A DNA stretch of 64,000 bases from Streptomyces iranensis (GTDB taxonomy: Bacteria > Actinomycetota > Actinomycetes > Streptomycetales > Streptomycetaceae): the NCBI RefSeq assembly GCF_017874715.1, contig NZ_JAGGLR010000011.1, forward strand, positions 186,001 through 250,000. Direction: 5' to 3'. The notes beneath the pieces are model-generated. The model searched no databases. It was not told the origin of the DNA and was given only the letters and a program-made list of their open reading frames with translations. Below are positions 1 through 7,510 of the stretch, one piece after another. Position 1 is the first letter of the stretch; each line of letters opens with the position of its first letter. Both the position numbers and the translations under genes were made by a program.

Positions 1-1
1 G

Positions 2-787
2 GGAGTGGTCCGGGGCAGCGGCAACGACGGCGGCCGGATCACCGTGCGGCAGCTGCTGCAGCACACCAGCGGCATCCCTGAAGTCAAGCCGGAGATAGCC
101 GCGTTGAACGGCGCGGACGGCTATCGAGCCGAGCGGTTCCGCACCTACACCCCCGAAGAGTTGGTGGGGTCGGCGATGCGGCACCCTCCCAACTTCCCGC
201 CGGGCACTGACTGGTCGTACTCCAACACCAACTACATTCTCGCCGCAATGATCATCCACGAGGTCACCGGCCGGAGCTGGGCACAGGAGGTGAACGCCCG
301 AATCATCCGCCCGCTGGGCCTGAGGGACACCAGTACGCCCGGCACCTTCCCGTCCATCCGGGGCCCGCACGCCCACGGCTACGCCGCGTTCTCCACCGAC
401 ACCAGTATCGACGTCACGACGCTCAATCCGAGCATGGCCGTCGGCTCCGGCTCGATCATCAGCACCACGCACGACCTGAACCGGTTCTACGCCGCGCTGC
501 TCGGCGGCCGTCTGCTGGCTCCGGCGCAGCTCGACGAGATGACGACCACCAAGCCCGCGCCCGAGCTGGGCGTGAGGTATGGACTCGGTCTGGGCGAGAT
601 CCCGCTCTCCTGTGGTGGCAGCTACTTCGGTCACCTGGGCGAACTGCTGGGCTATCACACCTGGGGCGGCGTCACCCGGGACGGGACCCGGACCGCCGTG
701 GTGTACGTCACCAGTGACGGCGGCCAGGACACCCAGCAGGCCATGAGCACACTCGTGGACCGGCAACTGTGCCGAACCCGCTCCTAG
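2..787 (+). CDS. Serine hydrolase of the beta-lactamase / D-Ala-D-Ala carboxypeptidase fold, 5' end outside window
   Basis: The visible 260 residues are the C-terminal two thirds of a class C beta-lactamase-like (Pfam Beta-lactamase) protein. The segment LLQHTSGIP is the typical stretch just after the catalytic SxxK helix, WSYSNTNY carries the YSN motif, and GHLGELLGYHTWGG is the region of the third (KTG/HxG-like) motif. The SxxK serine itself is not in the window, so the true start lies upstream and the GTG at 5 is internal. Such proteins are usually secreted esterases or peptidases acting on D-amino-acid peptides; the substrate cannot be read from the sequence. The next gene is on the same strand about 105 bases away with no evident functional link. 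Confidence 0.85.
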   Translation, partial: GVVRGSGNDGGRITVRQLLQHTSGIPEVKPEIAALNGADGYRAERFRTYTPEELVGSAMRHPPNFPPGTDWSYSNTNYILAAMIIHEVTGRSWAQEVNARIIRPLGLRDTSTPGTFPSIRGPHAHGYAAFSTDTSIDVTTLNPSMAVGSGSIISTTHDLNRFYAALLGGRLLAPAQLDEMTTTKPAPELGVRYGLGLGEIPLSCGGSYFGHLGELLGYHTWGGVTRDGTRTAVVYVTSDGGQDTQQAMSTLVDRQLCRTRS

Positions 788-894
788 CCGGTCTCTGCAA
801 ACGCGCGTACGTGCTGAGCCTGTCGAACATATTCCGTTGACTGAGGGACGGTCGAGGCACAACACTGTCGCCCTGGTCGTGATCAACGGCATAC

Positions 895-2160
895 GTGGGA
901 CGGTGTGCGGTGGCTGGCTCGGACATGGCCCGTGACCTGCAAGTCAAGGAGACCTCGTCTGATCCGTCGCTGTGGACAGCGGACTTCCGGCTGTTCTTCA
1001 CCGCCCGCACCACCTCCCTGCTGGGCGACGCGATGCTCCCCGTCGCGATCACGGCCGCCGTGATCCGGGCGGGGTACGGGGCGAGTGGGGTGGGCTATGC
1101 GCTCGCCGCGCTCGTAGCGCCGTTCGCAGCACTGATCATCTTTGGCGGGGTGCTGTCCGACCGCCTCGGCGCCCGGCGGCTGATGGTCGTCTCGGACACG
1201 GCTCGGCTGTGCTCTCAGGCGGTACTCGCGCTGCTGTTCCTGCTGGGTACGCCGCAGCTGTGGCAGATCCTGGTGCTGCTGGCCCTGATCGGGGCGGGCA
1301 GCGCGATCTTCCAGCCGGGAGTCGCCAGCATCACCCCGCGCATAGCCCAGGACGTACAGAAGGCCAACGCCACCCTCCGCATCTCGGAGTCCGTCACCGC
1401 CGTGATCGGCCCGTCGCTGGCCGGCCTGCTGCTGGCGATCTCCTCACCGGCGACGGTGGTCGCCCTCGACGCCTTGACCTATGGGGTCAGCGGCGCCTGC
1501 CTCGTCCTGCTCCACTCGGTCCCGATGGGCCCGGCCGCGCGGGACGGCGAATCGTCGTTCCGGGCCGATCTCGTCGAGGGATGGCGGGAGTTCCGGGCCA
1601 GGACCTGGCTGTGGAGCGTCATCGTCGTCTTCATGCTCTGGCAGCTGGCCGGCGCAGGCCCCACCATGACCCTCGGCAACAGCACGCTCGTCACCGACTA
1701 CGGAACATCGACGTTCGGCTTGGTCATGTCGTCCCTCGGGGCGGGAAGTGTGCTGGGCGGGATCGTCGCGATCAGGTTCCGCCCGCGGTATCCGCTCCGG
1801 GCCGGTGCCCTCTCCATGATCCTTTGGGCGCTCATGCCGTTGGGCGTCGCCCTCGGCCTTCCCGCGCCGCTCATCGCCGGGTGCTACGGGGTGAGCGGTG
1901 TGGGCATGGCGTTCTGGATCGTCATGTTCCATACGAGCGTACAGACGCATATCCCGCAGGACGTCCTCGGCAGGGTGCACGCGTACGACGCGGCGGGCTC
2001 CCTGGTGATGAAGCCAGTCGGGCAGGCGCTGGCGGGGCCGCTCGCGGTCGTCGCGGGGACGGTGCCGCTGCTGTGCGTGTCCGCGACGATGGCGCTCGTC
2101 GCCTGCGCCCTGCTGCTGGCCATCCCGGCCGTGCGCGGCCTGAAACGGGTCGAGGGCTAG
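895..2160 (+). CDS. MFS transporter, MFS_3 (enterobactin-exporter-like) family
   Basis: A 421-residue membrane protein with about 12 hydrophobic segments. It resembles drug or siderophore exporters of the major facilitator superfamily: the N-terminal TTSLLGDAMLPVAI segment and the loop GGVLSDRLGARR after the second helix are the family's motif A region. The reading frame opens with GTG at 895; an ATG at 925 would give 411 residues and is equally plausible because neither has a strong ribosome-binding site. The stop codon TAG lies inside a CTAG tetranucleotide immediately followed by the end of a decayed IS5-type element, so the 3' UTR has been replaced by insertion sequence. The substrate is unknown. 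Confidence 0.88.
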   Translation: MGRCAVAGSDMARDLQVKETSSDPSLWTADFRLFFTARTTSLLGDAMLPVAITAAVIRAGYGASGVGYALAALVAPFAALIIFGGVLSDRLGARRLMVVSDTARLCSQAVLALLFLLGTPQLWQILVLLALIGAGSAIFQPGVASITPRIAQDVQKANATLRISESVTAVIGPSLAGLLLAISSPATVVALDALTYGVSGACLVLLHSVPMGPAARDGESSFRADLVEGWREFRARTWLWSVIVVFMLWQLAGAGPTMTLGNSTLVTDYGTSTFGLVMSSLGAGSVLGGIVAIRFRPRYPLRAGALSMILWALMPLGVALGLPAPLIAGCYGVSGVGMAFWIVMFHTSVQTHIPQDVLGRVHAYDAAGSLVMKPVGQALAGPLAVVAGTVPLLCVSATMALVACALLLAIPAVRGLKRVEG

Positions 2161-2569
2161 GGCGTGTCGTTCGGATCATCGGATCGTTGGTCTGATGTGT
2201 CGTTGACTGATGCGCAGTGGGCACGGATCGAGCCGTTGCTCCCGGACCGGACGCCGGTGCGGGGCGGTCGCTGGAGGGATCACCGGGAGGTGATCGACGT
2301 GACCGCCTTCAAGTTCCAGACGGGAAAGCGGTGGGTGCACCTGCCGGTGAAGTACGGAAACTGGCGCGGCGTCTACGACACTGCGGATGTGGGCCGTCGA
2401 CAGCACCTGGGAGTGGGTGTTCACCGCTCTGATGGGCCCAGGCCGACACCGATGAGGACCTCCTCAAAGGCTTCCGCGGCATCGCCACGAGAAGACCGCC
2501 ACTTCCTACGAAGCAGTGGTCACCCTCGCGTCTTTCCTGCTCTCGGCAAGATCCGCTTGAAGACGGACC
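2161..2569 (+). pseudogene. IS5-family transposase remnant with internal deletion and frameshift
   Basis: From 2164 the frame reads SLTDAQWARIEPLLPDR and then KRWVHLPVKYGNWRGVYD, the DUF4096-type N-terminal domain of IS5-family transposases common in Streptomyces. Soon after, the frame shifts: the next expected words (a tryptophan-rich stretch around 2388-2440) continue in another frame. The DDE core of roughly 150 codons is missing. From about 2490 the C-terminal end is recognisable as EKTATSYEAVVTLASFLL followed by a stop at 2567-2569. This is a dead element. Its left terminal sequence begins directly after the CTAG at 2157-2160. Confidence 0.8.
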
Positions 2570-2700
2570 CTGGTGCAGTTCGGTTACACAACGGCCGTTC
2601 CCCGCACCACCGATCTGTACAAGGATTCCAGGCATCGACACACTGACCTGAATCAGTCGTCATACTCATCTGGTCCATCGGGAATGTACGGGGGGAATCC

Positions 2701-3336
2701 ATGCGCCGTTCCATCGCGGCTGCCGCCGCAGTCGTCACGCTCACCGCCACCCTTGTGGCATGCGGGGGTTCGGACGGGGGCAGCGACAAGGCCGGGCCCA
2801 CGGGGGGGCCCACGAAGGGCGCCGGCTCCAGCAGCACCGCCCAGCCGGTCGGCGAGCAGTCGCCCGGCGCCACCGCCGGCAGCACGCAGGCGCGGGTCGG
2901 CAAGCTCGGCGACACCCTGAAGCTGGTGGGGATGGAAGGCAGCCTGAACGGCACGGGTACGATCGAGGGCGACTTCACGTTGGAGAAGTTCGAGAACCAC
3001 GCCAAGTCGGCGATCGGCGTACTCGAGCCTGCCGCCGGGAACCGCCTCGTGGCCGCCAAGTTCACCATCGTCGAGACCGGCACCGGCACCTACCAAGACT
3101 CCGGGTATGCGGAGGCGAACGTCTTCGACGTGAACGGGCAGGGATATCAGGGCAAGGCCGGAACCCCCACCGTCGGTGACTCCCTGGGCCCCAACATGAT
3201 CATCAAGCCGGGCGAGCGGGTCACCGGCTGGATCGTCTTCGAGGTGCCGAAGGACGCGAAGATCACGTCCGTGACGTACCTGATGGAAAAGGTCGGGCCG
3301 GATCCCGAGCGCACGGGCAAGTGGACCCTCGGCTAG
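2701..3336 (+). CDS. Secreted lipoprotein, DUF4352-like
   Basis: A 211-residue protein with a lipoprotein signal peptide: MRRSIAAAAAVVTLTATLVAC ends in the lipobox LVAC, so the cysteine at residue 21 should be lipidated. A Gly/Ser/Pro-rich linker (residues 22-55) leads to a beta-rich domain whose layout (GVLEPAAGNRLVAAKFTIVE, a GERVTGWIVFEVPKD near the end) matches the DUF4352/Telomeric_repeat-like immunoglobulin fold found in many Gram-positive lipoproteins. Start ATG has a G-rich ribosome-binding site (GGGGGGAA) 4-5 bases upstream. The gene sits between two degenerate IS5-type elements, and its stop TAG lies in a CTAG that touches the second one. The function is unknown; it is exposed on the outer face of the membrane. 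Confidence 0.8.
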   Translation: MRRSIAAAAAVVTLTATLVACGGSDGGSDKAGPTGGPTKGAGSSSTAQPVGEQSPGATAGSTQARVGKLGDTLKLVGMEGSLNGTGTIEGDFTLEKFENHAKSAIGVLEPAAGNRLVAAKFTIVETGTGTYQDSGYAEANVFDVNGQGYQGKAGTPTVGDSLGPNMIIKPGERVTGWIVFEVPKDAKITSVTYLMEKVGPDPERTGKWTLG

Positions 3337-3685
3337 GCGGTTTCGTTTGGATCATCGGGCGGATCAGAGGAAGATGCCGGCGATGTGGAGTCCGGCCAGG
3401 TAGATGGTGGCAGTCTTCTTGTAGCGGGTGGCGATGCCTCGCCACTGCTTGAGGCGGTTGATGCACCGCTCGACGGTATTGCGCTGCTTGTAGGTCTCGC
3501 GATCGAAGGCCGGTGGTCTGCCGCCTCGGCTGCCGCGCCGCAGTCGGTGGCCGCGTTGGTCCGCCGGAACGGGGATCACGGCCCGGATGCCGCGCCGGCG
3601 CAGGTGCTCGCGGATCGCGCGGGACGAATATGCCCTGTCCGCCAGGACCACGTCCGGTCTGGTGCGCGGTCGGCCATCAATACAC
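3337..3685 (-). pseudogene. IS5-family transposase C-terminal remnant
   Basis: Reading leftward, the frame ending at 3364 contains the end of a DDE transposase: PDVVLADRAYSSRAIREHLR, then the acidic catalytic region TVERCINRLKQWRGIATRY and KKTATIYLAGLHIAGIFL. The glutamate of TVER is the last DDE residue. The N-terminal half is absent, the break being near 3680. The 22 bases from 3337 match the left end of the remnant at 2161 at 18 of 22 positions, including TCGTT and GGATCATCGG, so both belong to related elements. CTAG occurs on each side (3333-3336 and 3686-3689), possibly a target duplication. Confidence 0.78.
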
Positions 3686-3711
3686 CTAGCCGCCGGATGC
3701 CGAGTCGGGGT

Positions 3712-3951
3712 TCAGAACGGCATGTGGCCTCGGGCGCGTCGCCCGGCGGAGCCGCTGCGGCCGACTGCCTTGGAACTGCTGCGGAAGGGTTTGCTGAGGA
3801 TACGTCCCAGGAGGCCGGGGGCTTTGCCGCCGGCGCGTGATCCGGCGCCCAGGGTGCGTTGGGTGCCGCGTTCAGGGTGCCGGGACAGGCGTGGGACCAG
3901 GAAGGCCAGCACGGCCAGAACGACACAGATGCCAACAATGCCGAAGATCAT
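3712..3951 (-). CDS. Small hypothetical membrane protein
   Basis: A 79-residue protein starting at ATG 3951 rather than the longer frame at 4047, because a GGGAG ribosome-binding site precedes 3951 and the extra N-terminus is low-complexity. It has one N-terminal transmembrane helix (IFGIVGICVVLAVLAFLVP, residues 2-20) followed by a strongly basic, serine- and glycine-rich cytoplasmic tail ending RRARGHMPF. I recall similar short single-helix, basic-tail proteins as conserved in Streptomyces; no function is known to me. It lies downstream of, and in the same direction as, the AI-2E family permease gene with about 76 bases between. Confidence 0.6.
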   Translation of the reverse strand: MIFGIVGICVVLAVLAFLVPRLSRHPERGTQRTLGAGSRAGGKAPGLLGRILSKPFRSSSKAVGRSGSAGRRARGHMPF

Positions 3952-4027
3952 GGCGAAGTACTCCCAGTGTGAGGTGTTTCCGCCGGGTACCCCGCGGGCC
4001 CGGCCGCATGCCGCGGCGGCTGAGGGG

Positions 4028-5143
4028 TTACGGCGTGACCGTGTCATCGGAGTGCTGATCGTCGTCTTCTGGTTCTTCCGGCGGATGGCCGAGTTGTTCG
4101 CGTAGGTAGTTCCAGATCACGGCGATCAGTGCGGCGACCGGTACGGCCAGCAGACTGCCCACGACCCCGGCGAGGCTGCTGCCCAGCGTGACCGCCAGCA
4201 GGATGACCGCGGCGTGGAGGCCGAGGCCGCGGCTTTGGATCATGGGTTGGAACACATTGCCCTCCAGCTGCTGCACCACGACGATGAGGGCCAGCGCGAT
4301 CAGCGCGTCGGTGAGGCCGTTGGACACCAGCGCTATGAGCACCGCGACCGCGCCCGCGAACAGGGCCCCCACGATGGGGACGAACGCGGAGATGAAGGTC
4401 AGGACCGCCAGCGGCAGCACCAGTGGTACTCCCAAGGCCCACAGTCCGAGCCCGATGAGGATGGCGTCGAGCAGCCCGACCAGCGCCTGGGAGCGCACGA
4501 AGGCGCCGAGGGTGTCCCAGCCGCGTGCGGCCACGACGGGGATGTCGGTGGCGAGCCGGCCGGGCAGCTGGCGGGCGAGCCAGGGCAGGAACCGTGGGCC
4601 GTCCTTGAGGAAGAAGAACATCAGCAACAGCGCCAGGACGGTGGTGATCAGGCCGTCGACCACGGTGCTCATCCCGGTGACGACCGTCGTGACGATGCTG
4701 CCGGTGCCGCTCTGGAGCCGGGCGGCGGCGGTGTCGGAGGCCTTTGCGATCTGGGCGTCGCCGATGTTCAGCGGTGGTCCGGCGGCCCATTGACGTACCT
4801 GGTGGATGCCTTCGGTGACACCGTCGGTCAGTTCGCCGGACTGGGCGGCCACTGGTACGGCGATCAGCGCCACGATGCCCGTGGCGGCCAGGAGGAACAG
4901 CACGGTCACGACCGAGGCGGCCAGCGCGGGAGGCCACCCGCGCCCGCGCAGAAAGCGGGCCGGGGGCCAGGTCAGGGTCGTGAGGAGCAGGCCGAGGACA
5001 AGTGGCCAGAGGACCGGCCACATCCGGCCCATGGCCCACAGGACCACCGCCGCCATGGCGAGGATCAGAAGCAGCTCGAGGGAGATTCGCGCTGACAGGC
5101 GGAGCGCGGCGCGGGTTTTCGTCGGATTCGGCGTGGCAGGCAT
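4028..5143 (-). CDS. AI-2E family (UPF0118) permease
   Basis: A 371-residue polytopic membrane protein with the AI-2E/TqsA architecture: two N-terminal helices (residues 20-60), a third helix near 75-95, a long amphipathic central region (ELTDGVTEGIHQVRQWAAG and following), then five more helices. The conserved QLEGNVFQPMI motif near residues 290-300 is the family hallmark. Members export quorum signals, or act as Na+/H+ antiporters in some bacteria; the role in streptomycetes is unresolved. The C-terminus is acidic (HPPEEPEDDDQH). The start ATG at 5143 gives a typical family length. The methyltransferase gene upstream on the same strand ends 54 bases before it. Confidence 0.88.
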   Translation of the reverse strand: MPATPNPTKTRAALRLSARISLELLLILAMAAVVLWAMGRMWPVLWPLVLGLLLTTLTWPPARFLRGRGWPPALAASVVTVLFLLAATGIVALIAVPVAAQSGELTDGVTEGIHQVRQWAAGPPLNIGDAQIAKASDTAAARLQSGTGSIVTTVVTGMSTVVDGLITTVLALLLMFFFLKDGPRFLPWLARQLPGRLATDIPVVAARGWDTLGAFVRSQALVGLLDAILIGLGLWALGVPLVLPLAVLTFISAFVPIVGALFAGAVAVLIALVSNGLTDALIALALIVVVQQLEGNVFQPMIQSRGLGLHAAVILLAVTLGSSLAGVVGSLLAVPVAALIAVIWNYLREQLGHPPEEPEDDDQHSDDTVTP

Positions 5144-5197
5144 GGGCCCACCGGTACCCCGTTCGTGCCGTGCTATCGCTGCTCCTGGACAGCGGCG

Positions 5198-6106
5198 TCA
5201 GGGGCGGGGTTTATGGGCGAATACCCATCGGTTGCCCGCCAGTGCGTCGTTCTGTTCGGGGCGTGGGCCGCGTCCGTGCCGGCGGGTGTAGTCGAAGGGC
5301 GTCCGGACGGTTGTGGTCCAGCCCCTGCCCGCGAGGTCGCCTGCGGAGTCGGGTCGTGGTTCCCGGTTGAAGAGGTTGAGCAGGTCGATGCCGATTTGGT
5401 GTTTCGTCGCGGTGTACAGGGGGCTGTCGCGGTATTCGAGCAAGTCTTTGTCGAGTTTGACCTCGAACGCCAGCGTGCTTCCTGCTGCGCTCAGCCGGTC
5501 CACCGTGTGGATGAGGTTCGTCTCGGAGGCGTTGGGCAGGTAGAACAGCAGCCCTTCGGCCAGCCAGGCGCTTGGTGCGGCCGGGTCGAAGCCCGCGTCG
5601 GTCAGCGCCGCGGCCCAGTCGGCGCGCAGGTCGACGGGGATCGGTACGCGGGCTGCTTTCGGGGTGGTCGGCAGTCCGCCGAGTACCTTGTGCTTGAACT
5701 CCAGCACGCCTTCCCTGTCGATTTCGAAGATCACACAGCCGGGAGGCCACTCGAGTCGGAACGCCCGCGCATCCAACCCCGCCCCGAGCAGGACCACTTG
5801 GCGGGCTCCCGCCGCGCGCACCGACTGGAGGAGGAAGTCGTCGAGGACCCTCGTTCGCAGACCGAAGTAGCGGGCGAAGCGTCCCCACAGCGGGTTCGCG
5901 TCTCCGTCCGCGACCTGGTGTATGCGTACCGGCCAGTCCGCGGAGGCCGGTGCGGCGTGGACGAAGTGCTCCGCGTAGATGTCCTGGGCCAGGCTGTCGT
6001 GGCGGTGGGTCTCGATCGCTCGGGCCGCGGCGACCATGAGAGCGGTCAGGCCGACACCCCCTTCCACGCCTTCCACACCGGTGTTGTGATGCGCTGGGTC
6101 GGTCAT
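5198..6106 (-). CDS. SAM-dependent methyltransferase, TIGR00027 / leucine carboxyl methyltransferase-like
   Basis: A 302-residue class I methyltransferase of the TIGR00027 group that is expanded in actinobacteria. The AdoMet-binding motif I is VVLLGAGLDARAFRL (GAGLD at 108-112), followed by the acidic ribose-binding residue in FEIDREGVLEFK. SAWLAEGLLFYL around residue 190 is the post-motif typical of leucine carboxyl methyltransferases. The substrate is unknown, though family members are suspected natural-product or small-acid O-methyltransferases. The ATG at 6106 has a good GGAGG site. Immediately upstream (within about 15 bases of that site) lies the left end of the TnpB element, so any native promoter has probably been displaced. 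Confidence 0.88.
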   Translation of the reverse strand: MTDPAHHNTGVEGVEGGVGLTALMVAAARAIETHRHDSLAQDIYAEHFVHAAPASADWPVRIHQVADGDANPLWGRFARYFGLRTRVLDDFLLQSVRAAGARQVVLLGAGLDARAFRLEWPPGCVIFEIDREGVLEFKHKVLGGLPTTPKAARVPIPVDLRADWAAALTDAGFDPAAPSAWLAEGLLFYLPNASETNLIHTVDRLSAAGSTLAFEVKLDKDLLEYRDSPLYTATKHQIGIDLLNLFNREPRPDSAGDLAGRGWTTTVRTPFDYTRRHGRGPRPEQNDALAGNRWVFAHKPRP

Positions 6107-6125
6107 CGTGATTCCTCCGTGTATA

Positions 6126-6145
6126 CCCCGGCCTTCAGGTCGGGG
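6126..6145 (+). repeat. Second TTCA-loop hairpin, left side of the TnpB element
   Basis: CCCCGGCC at 6126-6133 pairs with GGTCGGGG at 6138-6145 (one G.U pair) around the loop TTCA, followed by AGGAAGCGG. It has the same orientation as the right-end hairpin. It is either the element's left end or the scar of an older related insertion; the sequence alone does not decide. Confidence 0.6.
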
Positions 6146-6261
6146 AGGAAGCGGACTCCTGCGTAGCGGGGCGGGGATTGCCGGTTCGCCGTCAGGGGGG
6201 ACCGGCGCCCGCTCACACGAACCCGCAAGGAGTCACAAGCTGATCTGCTAGTTTGTGAGTT

Positions 6262-7458
6262 GTGAGCACTAACGTGAAGCGGGCGTTCAAGTACCGCTTC
6301 TATCCGACCGATGCGCAGGTGGCCGAGCTGTCGCGCACGTTCGGGTGCGTGCGGAAGGTCTACAACATGGCGCTCGCGGCCCGTACGGAGGCGTGGGCGC
6401 GACAGGAGCGGGTCAACTACAACCAGACGTCGGCTCTGCTGACACAGTGGAAGAAGACCGAAGAGCTGGCCTACCTCAACGAGGTGTCCTCGGTTCCCCT
6501 CCAGCAGGCGCTCCGGCACCTGCAAGCCGCGTTCACGAACTTCTTCGGCAAGCGGGCGAAGTACCCGCGGTTCAAGTCGCGGAAGAGCTCCCGCAAGAGC
6601 GCGGAGTACACCACCAGTGCGTTTCGCTTCCGCGACGGGAAGCTGACCCTCGCCAAGATGACGGAACCGTTGGACATCGTGTGGTCCCGCCCCCTGCCGG
6701 AGAGCGCGAAGCCGTCCACGGTGACGGTGTCGCAGGACCCGGCCGGACGCTGGTTTGTGTCCCTCCTCGTCGAGGACCCGCTCGTCCAGCCACTGCCCGG
6801 CAACGAGAACGCGGTCGGTATCGATGTCGGCCTCGGCCACCTGCTCACCCTGTCCACCGGCGAGAAGATCGCCAACCCCCGGCACGAGCGCCGCGACCGC
6901 CGGCGTCTCGCGCTCGCGCAGCGGCGCCTGGCGAAGAAGGCCCGGGGCGACGGCGCGAACCGGGCCAAGGCCCGCCGCAGGGTCGCCAAGATCCACGCCA
7001 GGATCACCGACCGCCGGTGCGACCACCTGCACAAGCTGACCACTCGACTCGTGCGCGAGAACCAAACGCTCGTGATCGAGGACCTGACCGTCCGCAACAT
7101 GGTCAAGAACCGGGGTCTGGCCCGCGCCATCAGCGACGCCGCGTGGACGAAGTTCCGGAGCATGCTGGAGTACAAGGCGCAGTGGTACGGGCGGGAAGTG
7201 ATCGCGGTTGACCGCTTCTTCCCCTCCTCCAAACTGTGCTCCCACTGCCGCACCCTCGCCGGGAAGCTGCCGCTCAACGTCCGCACCTGGACGTGCGACT
7301 GCGGAATGGTCCACGACCGTGATGTGAACGCCGCGAAGAACCTTCTGGCCGCCGGGCTGGCGGTGTCTGTCTGGGGAGCTGGTGTGAGACCTCAACGGGA
7401 GACCTCCCGGATGGGGCAGTCGGCGATGAAGCAGAAACCTCTACGGCGCGAGCCGTAG
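6262..7458 (+). CDS. tnpB: RNA-guided endonuclease TnpB
   Basis: A full-length 398-residue TnpB (OrfB). Order: N-terminal helix-turn-helix/WED region (FKYRFYPTDAQVAEL), REC-like helical part, then RuvC with all three acidic residues: D188 in VGIDVG, E273 in VIEDL, D354 in HDRDVNAAKN. The zinc ribbon is split into CSHC (326-329) and CDC (345-347). These intact motifs predict an active guide-RNA-dependent DNA nuclease, the family ancestral to Cas12. The GTG start at 6262 follows a palindromic leader without a strong ribosome site. The C-terminal tail beyond residue 370 is basic and probably unstructured. The guide RNA should come from the 3' end of the gene and the right end. Confidence 0.92.
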   Translation: MSTNVKRAFKYRFYPTDAQVAELSRTFGCVRKVYNMALAARTEAWARQERVNYNQTSALLTQWKKTEELAYLNEVSSVPLQQALRHLQAAFTNFFGKRAKYPRFKSRKSSRKSAEYTTSAFRFRDGKLTLAKMTEPLDIVWSRPLPESAKPSTVTVSQDPAGRWFVSLLVEDPLVQPLPGNENAVGIDVGLGHLLTLSTGEKIANPRHERRDRRRLALAQRRLAKKARGDGANRAKARRRVAKIHARITDRRCDHLHKLTTRLVRENQTLVIEDLTVRNMVKNRGLARAISDAAWTKFRSMLEYKAQWYGREVIAVDRFFPSSKLCSHCRTLAGKLPLNVRTWTCDCGMVHDRDVNAAKNLLAAGLAVSVWGAGVRPQRETSRMGQSAMKQKPLRREP

Positions 7459-7510
7459 GAATCCCCCTCCTTCAGGAGGGGGAGGAAGTCAAGTGTCCTC
7501 CCTTGGCCCC
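7380..7510 (+). ncRNA. Candidate TnpB guide (omega/re) RNA scaffold and guide junction
   Basis: TnpB nucleases are known to use an RNA transcribed through the tnpB 3' end and the element's right end, with the guide copied from the DNA flanking the insertion. Here the terminal hairpin is at 7463-7482, the scaffold should end near 7493, and the guide would then read TGTCCTCCCTTGGCCCCG, which lies in the 3' part of the alcohol dehydrogenase gene. Only the hairpin and position are seen; the RNA itself is inferred, and its 5' limit is a guess. Confidence 0.4.
7463..7482 (+). repeat. Right-end hairpin of the TnpB element
   Basis: CCCCCTCC at 7463-7470 pairs perfectly with GGAGGGGG at 7475-7482 around a TTCA loop. 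It matches the hairpin at 6126-6145 in position of loop and flanking GGAGGAAG. Read on the minus strand it encodes the last residues and the stop of the dehydrogenase. Confidence 0.8.

Larger units (their letters stand above)
6119..7493 (+). mobile_element. IS200/IS605-type (TnpB-only, IS1341-like) element
   Basis: A single-gene element about 1.37 kb long. The right end is clear: a perfect 8-bp hairpin with TTCA loop at 7463-7482 followed by GAGGAAGTCAAG, the form of subterminal right-end hairpin seen in these elements. A near-identical hairpin (one G.U pair, same TTCA loop and same GGAGGAAG suffix) lies at 6126-6145 and is taken here as the left end. An additional imperfect palindrome (TCACAA at 6233-6238 with TTGTGA at 6253-6258) precedes tnpB. 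No tnpA transposase is present, so movement would need a helper. Exact termini are uncertain by a few bases. Confidence 0.65.

Noticed and set aside
2570..2600. Right terminal repeat of the first IS5 remnant
   Set aside because: A weak match to the left end exists near 2570-2580, but there is no CTAG duplication and too few matching bases to call the end.
6103..7395. Long open frame on the minus strand opposite tnpB (430 codons)
   Set aside because: It is the antisense shadow of tnpB. Its product is repetitive in Arg, Gly and Pro without any domain, and tnpB has all catalytic motifs.
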